The notes: generated by a model from the sequence alone, not told the origin. 64,000 nucleotides of DNA from Catenibacillus scindens (GCF_014202115.1 NZ_JACHFW010000004.1:124001-188000), one strand, 5' to 3'. Counted from the first letter of the stretch, positions 36,108 to 44,894 are shown. Translations and numbers: made by a program.

Positions 36108-36314
36108 ATGACATATTATGAAAGAATCAGGGCATTAAGAGAAGATAGCGATTTAACACAAAAAGATATGGCCAATTATTTAAAGATCGCCCAGAACACT
36201 TATTCTCAGTATGAAAACGGAAAAAGGCAAATTCCCCTGGACATACTAATTGAAATCTGCCGCTTTTTTCATGTTTCGTCAGACTATATCCTGGGGCTTT
36301 CTGACAGAAAATAA
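36108..36314 (+). CDS. XRE-family helix-turn-helix regulator
   Basis: A 68-residue repressor-like protein made only of a Cro/C1 helix-turn-helix (LTQKDMANYLKIAQNTYSQYENGKR) with a C-terminal YILGL end. Start: ATG at 36108 with AGGAG about nine bases upstream; the frame upstream of this is not coding. It is divergent from the DUF4214 gene, whose promoter holds a 19-bp palindrome. A terminator follows at once. Confidence 0.9.
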   Translation: MTYYERIRALREDSDLTQKDMANYLKIAQNTYSQYENGKRQIPLDILIEICRFFHVSSDYILGLSDRK

Positions 36315-36344
36315 AAAAGCTCTGAACGTTATCAGAGCTTTTAA
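36315..36344 (+). terminator. Terminator of the XRE gene
   Basis: The arms AAAAGCTCTGA and TCAGAGCTTTT flank six bases and start right after the stop codon. On the minus strand it could also end tRNA-Gly read-through. Confidence 0.85.
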
Positions 36345-36347
36345 AAA

Positions 36348-36418
36348 AGCGGGTGATGGGAATCGAACCCACGTATCTAGCTTGGAAGGCTAGTGTTCTA
36401 CCATTGAACTACACCCGC
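36348..36418 (-). tRNA. tRNA-Gly (UCC)
   Basis: The anticodon loop CTTCCAA gives UCC; acceptor GCGGGTG pairs with CACCCGC. Confidence 0.95.
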
Positions 36419-36444
36419 ATAATATACCATATTCTGTTATGGAC

Positions 36445-36520
<76 letters not shown>

Positions 36521-36631
36521 GAAAAGCCTGCGTTTCAGTGGTTTTCCCGAACGCAAGATATACTTTACCATAGCTTTACCGGGATGTCAACACTTTTTTT
36601 ACAATTTTTTTCATTTGTTTTTTATAACTTG

Positions 36632-36805
36632 GTTACAGTTCAGCCATCAGGGATGGGCGGGATGATTCGTGCTTGCATAAAAATCAGCCCGCCCCATTCC
36701 TGATGAGCCCGGCACCGGATCATGAACAAAGGAGCGGCGTCAGCCACGTCAGCCACGGGTCAGCGGGTCATCGCAGCGCAGCGTAGGCGCAGGCTGAACT
36801 GTAAC
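36632..36805. mobile_element. MITE-like element with 14-bp terminal inverted repeats
   Basis: The ends GTTACAGTTCAGCC (36632-36645) and GGCTGAACTGTAAC (36792-36805) are perfect inverted repeats around 146 bases with no coding sequence. The left part holds short palindromic repeat copy B (36645-36705), and the right part is rich in GTCAGC repeats. Similar single ends occur at several other intergenic sites in the window. Confidence 0.65.
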
Positions 36806-36900
36806 ATAATTTGAGTTGCCCGCCAAATGGACGCGCGAACACGTCCGCTTGGCTCACTGGCCGCAGGCATAAAACGCCCTTGCAATTCTTCCCCCCTTAA
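36806..36900. repeat. Inverted copy of the repeat found downstream of the nitroreductase gene
   Basis: GAGTTGCCCGCCAAATGG, then GGCTCACTGGCC and AACGCCCT, correspond in reverse complement to 37574-37632. The nitroreductase gene is thus bracketed by inverted repeats. Confidence 0.55.
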
Positions 36901-36951
36901 AGATATAATAAAAAAAAGACCACCTAAAAGCAGTCAAAAAGGAGGATACCA

Positions 36952-37449
36952 ATGAACAGCATTTTTCACAGGATCAGCGTCCGCAAATACGAAAATAAAA
37001 TGGTAGAAAAAAATAAAATTCTTCAGATTCTCCGGGCCGGCATGCAGGCTCCCAGTGCCTGCAATCAGCAGCCCTGGGAATTTTACGTAGTCACCAACCC
37101 GGATAAAATCCAGGCTTTGTCTGAGATCAGTCCCTACTCCTCATGCGCGGCCGGCGCTCCGGTTCTGCTCGTATCGGTTTACCGTAAAAACGGCCTTACA
37201 GCCCCAGAATTTGCTCCCATTGACATGGCTATTGCCCAGGAAAATATCTGGCTGGAGACCGATGCACTGGGACTGGGCGGAGTCTGGTTTGGCGTTGCCC
37301 CAAACCGGAAACGCATGGACACTGTTCACCAAATTATGGATCTTCCGGAAGATGTAGAAGCCTTTGCCGTTTTCGCTCTGGGCTATCCGGCAGAAAGCCG
37401 CCCACAACAGAACCGTTACGATGAAAGGCGCATTCATTTTATAGAATAG
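36952..37449 (+). CDS. Nitroreductase-family flavoprotein
   Basis: A 165-residue FMN protein of the nitroreductase superfamily (RISVRKYENKMVEKNKI; PSACNQQPWEF, which binds FMN phosphate; ENIWLETDALGLGGVWFGVAP; FALGYPAE). It is short, as in single-domain clostridial members. The physiological substrate is unknown. Start: ATG at 36952 with AAGGAGG upstream. It stands alone between repeat-rich intergenic regions. Confidence 0.9.
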   Translation: MNSIFHRISVRKYENKMVEKNKILQILRAGMQAPSACNQQPWEFYVVTNPDKIQALSEISPYSSCAAGAPVLLVSVYRKNGLTAPEFAPIDMAIAQENIWLETDALGLGGVWFGVAPNRKRMDTVHQIMDLPEDVEAFAVFALGYPAESRPQQNRYDERRIHFIE

Positions 37450-37470
37450 ACGTCAAATTATATGATACCA

Positions 37471-37525
37471 GGGTCAAATAGACATGCGTTTCATACTTGT
37501 ATGAAAAAGCATGTCTACTTGACCC
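37471..37525. repeat. Long near-perfect hairpin after the nitroreductase gene
   Basis: GGGTCAAATAGACATGC and GCATGTCTACTTGACCC pair with one mismatch, and the inner part TTTCATA-CTTG-TATGAAA continues the stem. The total is 55 bases. There is no T-tract, so it is not a plain terminator. Confidence 0.75.
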
Positions 37526-37573
37526 GCAAAAACATGAGAAAGAGCCATTTTTCGGAGAAAAATGAGCGATTTC

Positions 37574-37632
37574 GAATGTTTTTAGGGCGCTAGGCGCCAG
37601 TGACGCCTGCCCATTTGTCGGGCAACTCATTA
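37574..37632. repeat. Inverted partner of the repeat at 36806-36900
   Basis: It reads AGGGCGCTAGGCGCCAGTGA through CCATTTGTCGGGCAACTC. The part CCATTTG-CGGGCAA is also found between the dehydrogenase and thiolase genes near 8148. Confidence 0.55.
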
Positions 37633-37639
37633 TATAGGA

Positions 37640-37753
37640 AACGTCATAATAATTTTTATTATGTATGACGTTTTCTGCGCCGATTTTTGCTGCGCAAAGC
37701 ACAGATCTTTCCTTGCCAAAATCGTGCGCATCCCCCGGAGGGTTTATAAATCC
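37640..37753. repeat. Dispersed intergenic repeat, copy 2
   Basis: It begins with the hairpin AAACGTCATAATAA and TTATTATGTATGACGTTT, and ends TTCCTTGCCAAAATCG through CCGGAGGGTTTATAAA. Start and end match 9273-9440; the middle is 50 bases shorter. Confidence 0.6.
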
Positions 37754-37771
37754 CCATAGTCTCTGGGACAT

Positions 37772-38275
37772 TCAATATTTACTCCCCATATTGGCAGTCA
37801 TATAGTAAATGAGAAACGACGGTTTCTTCTGATCATCAATATTCATGATCATATAAGATGGACGGCGGTTTTTCTGTCTCGGATAGGAAATGCTCCCTGG
37901 ATTTACAACAGTCACATCGCCGTATTCCTCAATATCCGGACAGTGGGTGTGGCCGTACATGGCGACCTGGCAGTTTTGCTGCCGGGCTGCTTCCGCCAAG
38001 CGCTGTGTTCCGTAGGAAACACCATAATTATGTCCATGGCACACAAAAATACGGATACCACCCACTTCAATAACTTTCTCACGGGGATAAGGGGCGAAAA
38101 AGTCATTATTTCCGCAGACGATTTCCACAGGGCAGGGAGCGATTGCTTCCAGAAGATCTTCCCCGCCTTCCAGATCTCCCAGATGAATGATCAGATCCAT
38201 AGGACTCTCCTGTTCAATTGCCAACTCCATACGGCCATTTTTTCCGTGAGAATCACTGATGACTAATATTTTCAT
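37772..38275 (-). CDS. YfcE/MJ0936-type metallophosphoesterase
   Basis: A 167-residue phosphodiesterase. Metal ligands are in SDSHG (residues 7-11), HLGDLE, CGNND and GHTHCP, in family order. Start: ATG at 38275 with GAGG upstream. A paralogue of similar length is at 49678-50148. The gene lies downstream of rdgB on the same strand with a 166-base gap. Confidence 0.92.
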   Translation of the reverse strand: MKILVISDSHGKNGRMELAIEQESPMDLIIHLGDLEGGEDLLEAIAPCPVEIVCGNNDFFAPYPREKVIEVGGIRIFVCHGHNYGVSYGTQRLAEAARQQNCQVAMYGHTHCPDIEEYGDVTVVNPGSISYPRQKNRRPSYMIMNIDDQKKPSFLIYYMTANMGSKY

Positions 38276-38441
38276 GATCAACCTCGACATTCTTTATCTT
38301 TTGCGCCCATTTAATAGGGCCTGTTTTGTTTACATAACACAGAAACTTATGTGAGCGAACCAAAACACCGGTCTGCAGCAACGGATCTATCCGACACTCT
38401 CCCCGCCGCCACCACGAATTGAGCCGGGATTTTCCGCGGCG

Positions 38442-39041
38442 TTAAACCTGAAGATACTCTTCCAGTACCTTTTTCATAGCCTCAAGAGCCTTTCCCCGGT
38501 GGCTGATCTTATTTTTGATTTCCGGCGGAAGCTGGGCTGTAGAACATCCGTATTCCGGAACATAGAATATAGGGTCATAACCAAAGCCGTTTTCCCCTGC
38601 AGGTTCATATCCGATCTCTCCCTCGATCACGCCCTGACAGGTCTTTGCCGTCCCATCAGGAAAAACCGCTGCGATAACACATACAAACCTGGCACTGCGC
38701 TCCCCGCCTTTTGCCTCTCTTAACTGGTCGATAATATATTGATTTTTCACGGCGTAGGACGTATCTTCTCCCAGGAATCGGGCAGAATAAACCCCCGGAG
38801 CTTTATTCATATAATCCACCTCAAGCCCCGAATCATCGGCCAGTACAAGCTCTCCCGTAAGATCATGGATGGTCCGGGCCTTGATCAGGGCGTTTTCCTC
38901 GAAAGTCTCTCCATCCTCCACAATATCCGAGTTAATCCCCGCTTCTTTTAAAGACAAAACCTGTACGGGAAGATCTTCCAGGATCATACGGATCTCTTTC
39001 ATCTTTCCCTCATTTCCAGTTGCAAAAATTATCTTTTTCAT
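38442..39041 (-). CDS. rdgB: XTP/dITP diphosphatase (RdgB/HAM1 family)
   Basis: A 199-residue house-cleaning enzyme that removes deaminated purine nucleotides. Motifs FATGNEGKMKEI at the N-terminus, ADDSGLEVD, GFGYDPIF and SHRGKAL are complete. Its ATG overlaps the stop of the upstream papain-like protease gene (ATGA, 39038-39041), so translation is probably coupled. Confidence 0.95.
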   Translation of the reverse strand: MKKIIFATGNEGKMKEIRMILEDLPVQVLSLKEAGINSDIVEDGETFEENALIKARTIHDLTGELVLADDSGLEVDYMNKAPGVYSARFLGEDTSYAVKNQYIIDQLREAKGGERSARFVCVIAAVFPDGTAKTCQGVIEGEIGYEPAGENGFGYDPIFYVPEYGCSTAQLPPEIKNKISHRGKALEAMKKVLEEYLQV

Positions 39042-40753
39042 TCACTTTCTCTCCTGTTGGTAAACGCTTTCAGACAGGCGTTGGACTGATATGTGGACTC
39101 AATATTTTCCCACGTTCGCCCGTCATAGCTTAAATAACCCTCGCCGTCACTGATATCCACACTGTTGGTCCACTCTCCGGTCTCATATTCAATAGCCACC
39201 GGTCGGAGACTGTCTTTGGTTGTCAGATGAACGACAACGGCAAAACGGCTTCCGGCCTCCAGCGGGATCTCCACTGGGAAATCCACCGTATAATAACCGC
39301 TGTTTTCAATATAGCCGCTTTTTACATATTCCATTGTATCAAAGGATTGGCTGTCTGTAAAATCCCTGACGACAAAAATATCATAATAATTTTCTCTCCC
39401 GGTAGTGTAAAAAGCGGCAGCAGCCAACGCCTCATCCCCCGATGCAGTATAAACGTTGGAAAACCACGCCCCCGGCTCGCCATATCCCATAGTCCCCAGC
39501 CATCCTAAAAGGTCGCTCTGATAAATCTGATCATAGTTATCCGTACTGTCAACTCTTGAATATACAAGGTTCGTCATGGCTATATTGGTGTCCTCATAGG
39601 AAATATAAAAATATCCGCCATCGCCGAACTGGCTTCCCCAACTGTTCCGGCACAAAAACGCGCCGTCCTGGTCCGGATAGACGTTAAAGTTTTCCCGTGG
39701 ATACTCATCATCCCAGCCTACGATCACAATATCGTGGTTGGCTATATTTTTTCCCGGATAGTAATAAGACGCGTTTTTTGCGTTATAATAGCTGGAATTG
39801 CTGGTAGCAAACTCCATATCCGAGTAAAAAGAGCTTTGGACGCCGCCCCATCTGAGAATGGCCGTCTTAATGGCCTCATAATCCTTCTGGGGCAGATTGA
39901 CAGCTTCCTGAAGATGAACTTTGGCCTCCAAAAAATCAGGCGAATACCCATCACCATAAGGATCATCTTCCTCCAGCACAGGACCTTTCCAGGCTGTCAG
40001 ATAGGCCAGGGCCATATTAAAATCTCCTCCGTCCTGCTGGCTCATATTATAGCCGGACATAAAGCTCATGTGATCGGCGGAAAATACCCATGGATGAGCC
40101 GGCATCAGGGAGGATTCCAAAGCCCCAAGGGCGGCAAAAGCCCAACAGGTTCCAAGATTTCCCTGATCCTGTACCGGCGTCAATCGGCCCTGAACTCTCA
40201 TATCATAGGACACGGGTAGAGGCGTCATTAAATTATCCGGAGTGCTGCCGCTGACAAGAGTCACTGTATTTGAGTCGCTGTCCCAGGAAAATGTCCCACC
40301 AAAAGCTTCCGCCAGCATCTTAGCCGACACATACAGCCTGTTATGGTAGCGGATCAGCGGTTCCTTACCCTCATAATATTGGCCGTCCACCTCATAGCCG
40401 GATTGGTCTAAGGAGGCTGTCACTTCGTGGCCATTGGCGCAAAAGCGCAGAGTAACTCTCCCCTGCACTTCCACCGTTCCATGAAATAAAAGAGGAACAG
40501 TATCCACAGGAACTGTCAGTGTCATACTCTGAGTCATATAGGGGCGCTGCCTTGTAGAAATTGCCAACACTTCCCCATCTTTGCGCACGTTGATCGCACT
40601 GCTGTTTACCGCGTCCGCTTTTTTTACGTTATAAAAGACTTCCAGGGCGGCAGATGCCCCTTTCATGCCGCTTTCCCACGGACGGCACAGACACAAGACA
40701 ATACCGCCGATCACAATAAGTACGCTAACAAAAATCCGTCTAACAGCCTTCAC
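39038..40753 (-). CDS. Secreted C1 (papain-like) cysteine peptidase with copper-amine-oxidase-like stalk domain
   Basis: A 571-residue surface or secreted protein. An N-terminal hydrophobic segment (residues 5-25) is followed by a copper-amine-oxidase N-like unit (RLYVSAKMLAEAFGGTFSWD, residues 130-170), used by clostridia for wall attachment. The C1 domain has catalytic Cys in LGTCWAFAALG with the oxyanion Gln before it, His in NHDIVIVGWDD and Asn in CRNSWGSQFG. A C-terminal beta domain of about 130 residues completes it. The start is GTG at 40753 with AGGAGG upstream. Overlap with rdgB is unusual for a secreted protease. Confidence 0.88.
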   Translation of the reverse strand: MKAVRRIFVSVLIVIGGIVLCLCRPWESGMKGASAALEVFYNVKKADAVNSSAINVRKDGEVLAISTRQRPYMTQSMTLTVPVDTVPLLFHGTVEVQGRVTLRFCANGHEVTASLDQSGYEVDGQYYEGKEPLIRYHNRLYVSAKMLAEAFGGTFSWDSDSNTVTLVSGSTPDNLMTPLPVSYDMRVQGRLTPVQDQGNLGTCWAFAALGALESSLMPAHPWVFSADHMSFMSGYNMSQQDGGDFNMALAYLTAWKGPVLEEDDPYGDGYSPDFLEAKVHLQEAVNLPQKDYEAIKTAILRWGGVQSSFYSDMEFATSNSSYYNAKNASYYYPGKNIANHDIVIVGWDDEYPRENFNVYPDQDGAFLCRNSWGSQFGDGGYFYISYEDTNIAMTNLVYSRVDSTDNYDQIYQSDLLGWLGTMGYGEPGAWFSNVYTASGDEALAAAAFYTTGRENYYDIFVVRDFTDSQSFDTMEYVKSGYIENSGYYTVDFPVEIPLEAGSRFAVVVHLTTKDSLRPVAIEYETGEWTNSVDISDGEGYLSYDGRTWENIESTYQSNACLKAFTNRRESE

Positions 40754-40775
40754 GCCAAGCCTCCTGTTATCTTTT

Positions 40776-41927
40776 CTAAATCTTTGTCTTTGGCGGTTTA
40801 GGCCCCAAAAACTGATAAAAATACGCCTGGATCATCCCATTATAAATCTTACGGTTTCGTTCAGCCTTCTGGCCCATATATTTCTGTGCGTCAACATAGG
40901 AAGTTAATATGTAAAATGACCATGTATCCAGCCGCTTTCTCGCCTCCCCGATTTCTCTGTAAAGACCAGGAAGGGTCTCCTGATCTTCCAGGCGCTCCCC
41001 ATAAGGAGGATTTGTAATAACAAAGCCATATTTTTTCGGATGGCTCAGAGCGCTCACCGGTCTTGCCTGAAAATGGATCAGGTGATCCACACCGGCCTCC
41101 TGAGCGTTAGTCCGGGCAATGCGGATCACATCCCCGTCAATATCATATCCCTGAAGATCCATCTCCACATCATCCCGGATCAGATCTGACGCCTCTGTCA
41201 CAGCATCATACCACATTTTTTTCGGAATAAGATTTTTCCATTTTTCCGCTGTAAACTCCCGGTTCATCCCCGGAGCAATATTGGCCCCGATCATAGCCGC
41301 CTCAATGGGAAATGTACCGCTGCCGCAAAATGGATCGACTAAGATGCGGTCTTTATTCCACGGCGTCAGCATGATCAGCGCAGCGGCCAGAGTTTCAGAC
41401 ACCGGCGCTTTGGCGGTCAGCCTGCGGTATCCCCGTTTATGGAGAGATTCCCCGGTAGTATCCAATGTTATGGACACCTCGTCTTTATGGATAAATACCC
41501 GGATCGGATATGGGGCACCGTCTTCTGAAAACCACTGGATATTATATTTTTCTTTTAAGCGCTCCACAATAGCTTTCTTCACAATAGACTGAATATCTGA
41601 GCTGCTGAAAAGTTTTGAGTTTTTTGTTGTGGCCTTAGTCACCCAAAAACGGGCATCGTCAGGGAGAAATTCCTCCCACGGCAGCGCCTTTGTGCTTTCA
41701 AAAAGCTGATCAAAGCTATAAGCTTTAAACCGCCCGACAGACAGCATGATTCGCTCCGTGGTGCGCAGGAAAATATTTGCCCGGCAAACCGCACTTATAT
41801 CCCCCTTAAAAGTCACCCGGCCATCGCTGACCCGCAGGATATCATAGCCGAGATCCTGTATTTCCCTCTTTAGCACTGCCTCCAGGCCAAAATGGCAGGG
41901 GGCGTCAAATTCAAACTGTTGATTCAT
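40776..41927 (-). CDS. THUMP-domain class I rRNA methyltransferase (RlmL-type)
   Basis: A 383-residue RNA N2-guanine methyltransferase-like protein. A THUMP domain lies in residues 1-160 (CHFGLEAVLKREIQDLGY at the start). The methyltransferase part has DPFCGSGTFPIEAA (SAM motif) and the catalytic NPPYGERL. Start: the ATG for MNQQFEFDAPCHFG is chosen by homologue length; no clear ribosome site is seen, and upstream ATG at 41999 is possible. It is cotranscribed with the protease and rdgB genes (22-base gap). Confidence 0.88.
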   Translation of the reverse strand: MNQQFEFDAPCHFGLEAVLKREIQDLGYDILRVSDGRVTFKGDISAVCRANIFLRTTERIMLSVGRFKAYSFDQLFESTKALPWEEFLPDDARFWVTKATTKNSKLFSSSDIQSIVKKAIVERLKEKYNIQWFSEDGAPYPIRVFIHKDEVSITLDTTGESLHKRGYRRLTAKAPVSETLAAALIMLTPWNKDRILVDPFCGSGTFPIEAAMIGANIAPGMNREFTAEKWKNLIPKKMWYDAVTEASDLIRDDVEMDLQGYDIDGDVIRIARTNAQEAGVDHLIHFQARPVSALSHPKKYGFVITNPPYGERLEDQETLPGLYREIGEARKRLDTWSFYILTSYVDAQKYMGQKAERNRKIYNGMIQAYFYQFLGPKPPKTKI

Positions 41928-42230
41928 TTGTATTTTGGGACAAAACAGAACTGCTGGCTGTCCCGCTCCTTTCAAAATTTTTACAGAACAATTAATCACT
42001 CATAAGTATATACTTTTTCTCATTTTCAGGCAACCATCGAAAAACAGATTATGTGCCATATTCTGCCGATTGTCCTGATTTTCTCCTGATCTATTTCAAA
42101 ATTCCGTAACGCTTCATCCGGCAGCAGGGCAAAAGACACAATTGCCTTTTGCCCCGTAAATTATCCCAGTCCGGCAAATCCGCTTATGCCAGCCAAACGC
42201 CCCATTCCATCGAAGCTGTCCATGCCGGCC
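41928..42230. other. Gene-free stretch upstream of the methyltransferase gene
   Basis: About 300 bases between the methyltransferase and rhodanese genes. I see no terminator with a T-tract and no frame with a ribosome site; it presumably contains the promoter of the methyltransferase-protease-rdgB unit. Confidence 0.4.
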
Positions 42231-42533
42231 TTATCTTTCAACAGGACCGTCATAGGCCGCCAGACCTCCGATGACACTGAGGACATTGTACCCATGATCA
42301 AACAGTTTTCGCGCGGCCAGAAGGCTCGTAGCGCCCCTGTCACAGTACAGTACACAGGTTTTTCCCGGATCAATCCCGGACAAAGGAATCGTCATTGTAT
42401 CATAGGGGATATTCACCGCTCCGGAAATGTGTCCCTGTCTGTACTCATCAGCGCTGCGCACATCAATTAAAGTATATCGCAGCCGATCCATATATTTATA
42501 AAGATCCCTGGCGGAAATCGTATCAAATCTCAT
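42231..42533 (-). CDS. Single-domain rhodanese-like protein
   Basis: A 100-residue sulfurtransferase-type domain. The N-terminal IDVRSADEYRQGHI and the active-site loop YCDRGATS (with catalytic Cys) are intact. It probably carries persulfide sulfur; the partner is unknown. It is monocistronic. Confidence 0.9.
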   Translation of the reverse strand: MRFDTISARDLYKYMDRLRYTLIDVRSADEYRQGHISGAVNIPYDTMTIPLSGIDPGKTCVLYCDRGATSLLAARKLFDHGYNVLSVIGGLAAYDGPVER

Positions 42534-42673
42534 AAAACCACCTTTACTTAAATTTCAGAGCAAAATGACCATATTTTTATGCATCGCTCTTATTACAGGA
42601 TATTCATTTCGATCAAAAAAGAATCTTACTTCTTAGGATTCTCCGCCGGCGACAGTTTTCTATGACAAAAAAA

Positions 42674-42713
42674 CACCGCCCCCAAATGATCACAATATCA
42701 TTTAAGGGCGGCA
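42674..42713 (-). terminator. Terminator of the Asn/Lys-rich small protein gene
   Basis: CCGCCC plus AAATGAT pair with ATCATTT plus GGGCGG. On the minus strand the stem is followed by GTTTTTTTG. Confidence 0.85.
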
Positions 42714-42785
42714 TTTCATCTGCTTATTTCTAATCTTGCAACCGTTTTGCTCTCCTGTCCCAGATGGCCAAACTGTTACTCCATT

Positions 42786-42959
42786 TTATCTGCAGTCCTC
42801 ATAGGAACTTTCTGTGTCCTGCCCATTAAAAGTATTCTGGGCATTTGTATAGGCACTGTTTTTTGCATTGTTCTTTGAGCTGTTTTTTCCACAGTTCTTA
42901 GAAGCAGTGTTTTTTGCGCTGTTTTTAGTTGCGCTGTTCTTTGTACGATTTTCTGACAT
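42786..42959 (-). CDS. Asn/Lys/Ser-rich small protein, possible spore-related protein
   Basis: A 57-residue low-complexity protein made of NSAKN-like units (KNSATKNSAKNTASKN). AAAGGAGGAAG lies just before the ATG at 42959 and a strong terminator follows, so it is a real gene. The composition recalls gamma-type small acid-soluble spore proteins, but no signature proves it. No homologue is recognised with confidence. Confidence 0.6.
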   Translation of the reverse strand: MSENRTKNSATKNSAKNTASKNCGKNSSKNNAKNSAYTNAQNTFNGQDTESSYEDCR

Positions 42960-43169
42960 GAAAACTTCCTCCTTTAACAACCGGCAATAAAAAGCCTGGG
43001 ACACATAATTTGCATGTATCCTATACGGCTCTCGCCTTTATGCCGTGCCGGATACTGCGGCATATTAGCCTGAAAGTCAGATGTGACTTTCATAGAAGTA
43101 GTATGAGCATGTCAGAAAGATCTATTCTGGAAAAATGTGGCCCGTCAGACTGGGACTCATTTTCCCGGA

Positions 43170-43709
43170 TCAGTATTTTCCCTTAGGCAGCAACACTTTT
43201 CTTATATACTTGAAAGTATATCTCTGTCCCCGCTTTGCCAACATTTTCAAAAGTTTTTCAAGAAGTGCTTTCGTCTGGGGATGGATCAATATATAATCCT
43301 TTGTCAGATTAAAATATTCCAGCGGCGCGCTGTCCGTATAATTTTCACCTTTATATACTCTGGACGCCGCAATGCGATCCATCACCATCTCTATAACATA
43401 ATTCAGTGGCATTTTTACCCCTACAATCACCTTGTCTTTTCCCACATCATTCCAGTATTCGTAGTGATGCTTATTTCTTCCTTTGTGGTGAAGCCAGGCG
43501 GATGAATATCCGAAAAGTTCACGCTGAGCCGCATTAGGGCTGCGTTTTCCGCCCTGATAATAGCGCACACCCGGTAAAAATTCCGAAGGGCTGTACTTGG
43601 AAAGATCATGGAGCAGTCCCTGACGGTATAATCCTACACTGAAACAGTATTGCATGACAAGCCATTTGTGATATGTAATTGTTTTAAAATGCCCGATGAG
43701 TTTATTCAT
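43170..43709 (-). CDS. DUF5662 family protein
   Basis: A 179-residue cytoplasmic protein of a family common in Firmicutes. An HDLSKYSPSEF motif and conserved His pairs (LHHKGRNKHHYEYW) suggest an HD-like metal site. Function is unknown. The ATG overlaps the galK stop (ATGA, 43706-43709), so it is translated with galactokinase. Confidence 0.85.
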   Translation of the reverse strand: MNKLIGHFKTITYHKWLVMQYCFSVGLYRQGLLHDLSKYSPSEFLPGVRYYQGGKRSPNAAQRELFGYSSAWLHHKGRNKHHYEYWNDVGKDKVIVGVKMPLNYVIEMVMDRIAASRVYKGENYTDSAPLEYFNLTKDYILIHPQTKALLEKLLKMLAKRGQRYTFKYIRKVLLPKGKY

Positions 43710-44878
43710 AGTTGCTTTGGTCCGTCTCCTATCTCTACGACATAAAATTGGGCGGCGTACCCAATACGCTTTTTATAAATATCTCCTACATTTTTAATAA
43801 ACGCGTCCACACAGTCCTGGCGGACAATGCTCACGCTGCATCCACCAAATCCTGCGCCGGTCATTCTGGCGCCAACAACGCCTTCCTGCTGCCATGCCGC
43901 CTCCACAAGAGTATCCAGTTCAATGCCTGTCACTTCATAGTCATCTCTCAAAGACACATGGGAAGCGTTCATTAACTGTCCAAAGGTGGTCAGGTCATTA
44001 TTTTCCAGTGCTTTTACTGCCTGGATAGTCCGCTGGTTTTCGCTGACCGCATGGCGGGCCCGTCGCCCATTGACCGGATCTTTTATAGCATGGGCAAGCC
44101 GGTCAAACGCCTCCACTGTAAGTGCCCCAAAGGACTGGACCGGATATATTTTCCGTATATCAGCAAGGGCTGTCTCACACTGGCTGCGGCGTTCATTATA
44201 TTTTGAATCCTCCAGCCGGCGCACTTTGTTTGTGTTGCCAATAACAATGCGGTAGCCGGCAAGATGGACAGGTACATATTTATACTCTAAAGTGGCCGTA
44301 TCCAGAAAAATCCCGTGATCCGCTTTTCCCATGGCAATAGCAAACTGATCCATAATACCGCAGTTTACGCCCACGAAATGATTTTCCCCGTACTGCCCCA
44401 GCTTCGCGGCCTGTACGCCGTCAACATCAAATTTAAATATATCAGCAATTACTTTGCATGTCAATATTTCCAGAGACGCCGACGAAGATAGACCGGACTT
44501 GTTGGGAATGTTTCCCACACAGACAAAATCCATGCCGGTGTCTATAGCCATCCCCGCTTCCTTAAAAGCCCAGATCACGCCTTTCACATAATTTGCCCAG
44601 TCATCTTCTTTTTTATAAACCAGCTCTGAAAGATCGCTCTCAATCATCCCGATAGACTGAAAATTCAAAGAATAAAATCTTAATTTCTTATCTGTTCTTT
44701 TTCTCGCGGCTCCGTAAGTTCCCACAGTCAGGGCGCAGGGGAATACATGTCCGCCGTTGTAGTCGGTATGTTCTCCAATAAGGTTCACACGCCCCGGCGC
44801 AAAAAAAGTATAAAATTCGCCTTCCCCACCCATAGTTTCTATAAATGTCTGTCTGAGTTTTTCTATAATTTCTGACAT
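43706..44878 (-). CDS. galK: Galactokinase
   Basis: A 390-residue GHMP kinase that phosphorylates galactose in the Leloir pathway. Motifs are complete: PGRVNLIGEHTDYNGG, the ATP loop GLSSSASLE and MTGAGFGGC. Start: ATG at 44878 with AGGGGG upstream; the longer frame runs into the galT gene. It follows galT by 16 bases. Confidence 0.96.
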   Translation of the reverse strand: MSEIIEKLRQTFIETMGGEGEFYTFFAPGRVNLIGEHTDYNGGHVFPCALTVGTYGAARKRTDKKLRFYSLNFQSIGMIESDLSELVYKKEDDWANYVKGVIWAFKEAGMAIDTGMDFVCVGNIPNKSGLSSSASLEILTCKVIADIFKFDVDGVQAAKLGQYGENHFVGVNCGIMDQFAIAMGKADHGIFLDTATLEYKYVPVHLAGYRIVIGNTNKVRRLEDSKYNERRSQCETALADIRKIYPVQSFGALTVEAFDRLAHAIKDPVNGRRARHAVSENQRTIQAVKALENNDLTTFGQLMNASHVSLRDDYEVTGIELDTLVEAAWQQEGVVGARMTGAGFGGCSVSIVRQDCVDAFIKNVGDIYKKRIGYAAQFYVVEIGDGPKQL

Positions 44879-44894
44879 CAAAATCCCCCTCTTA

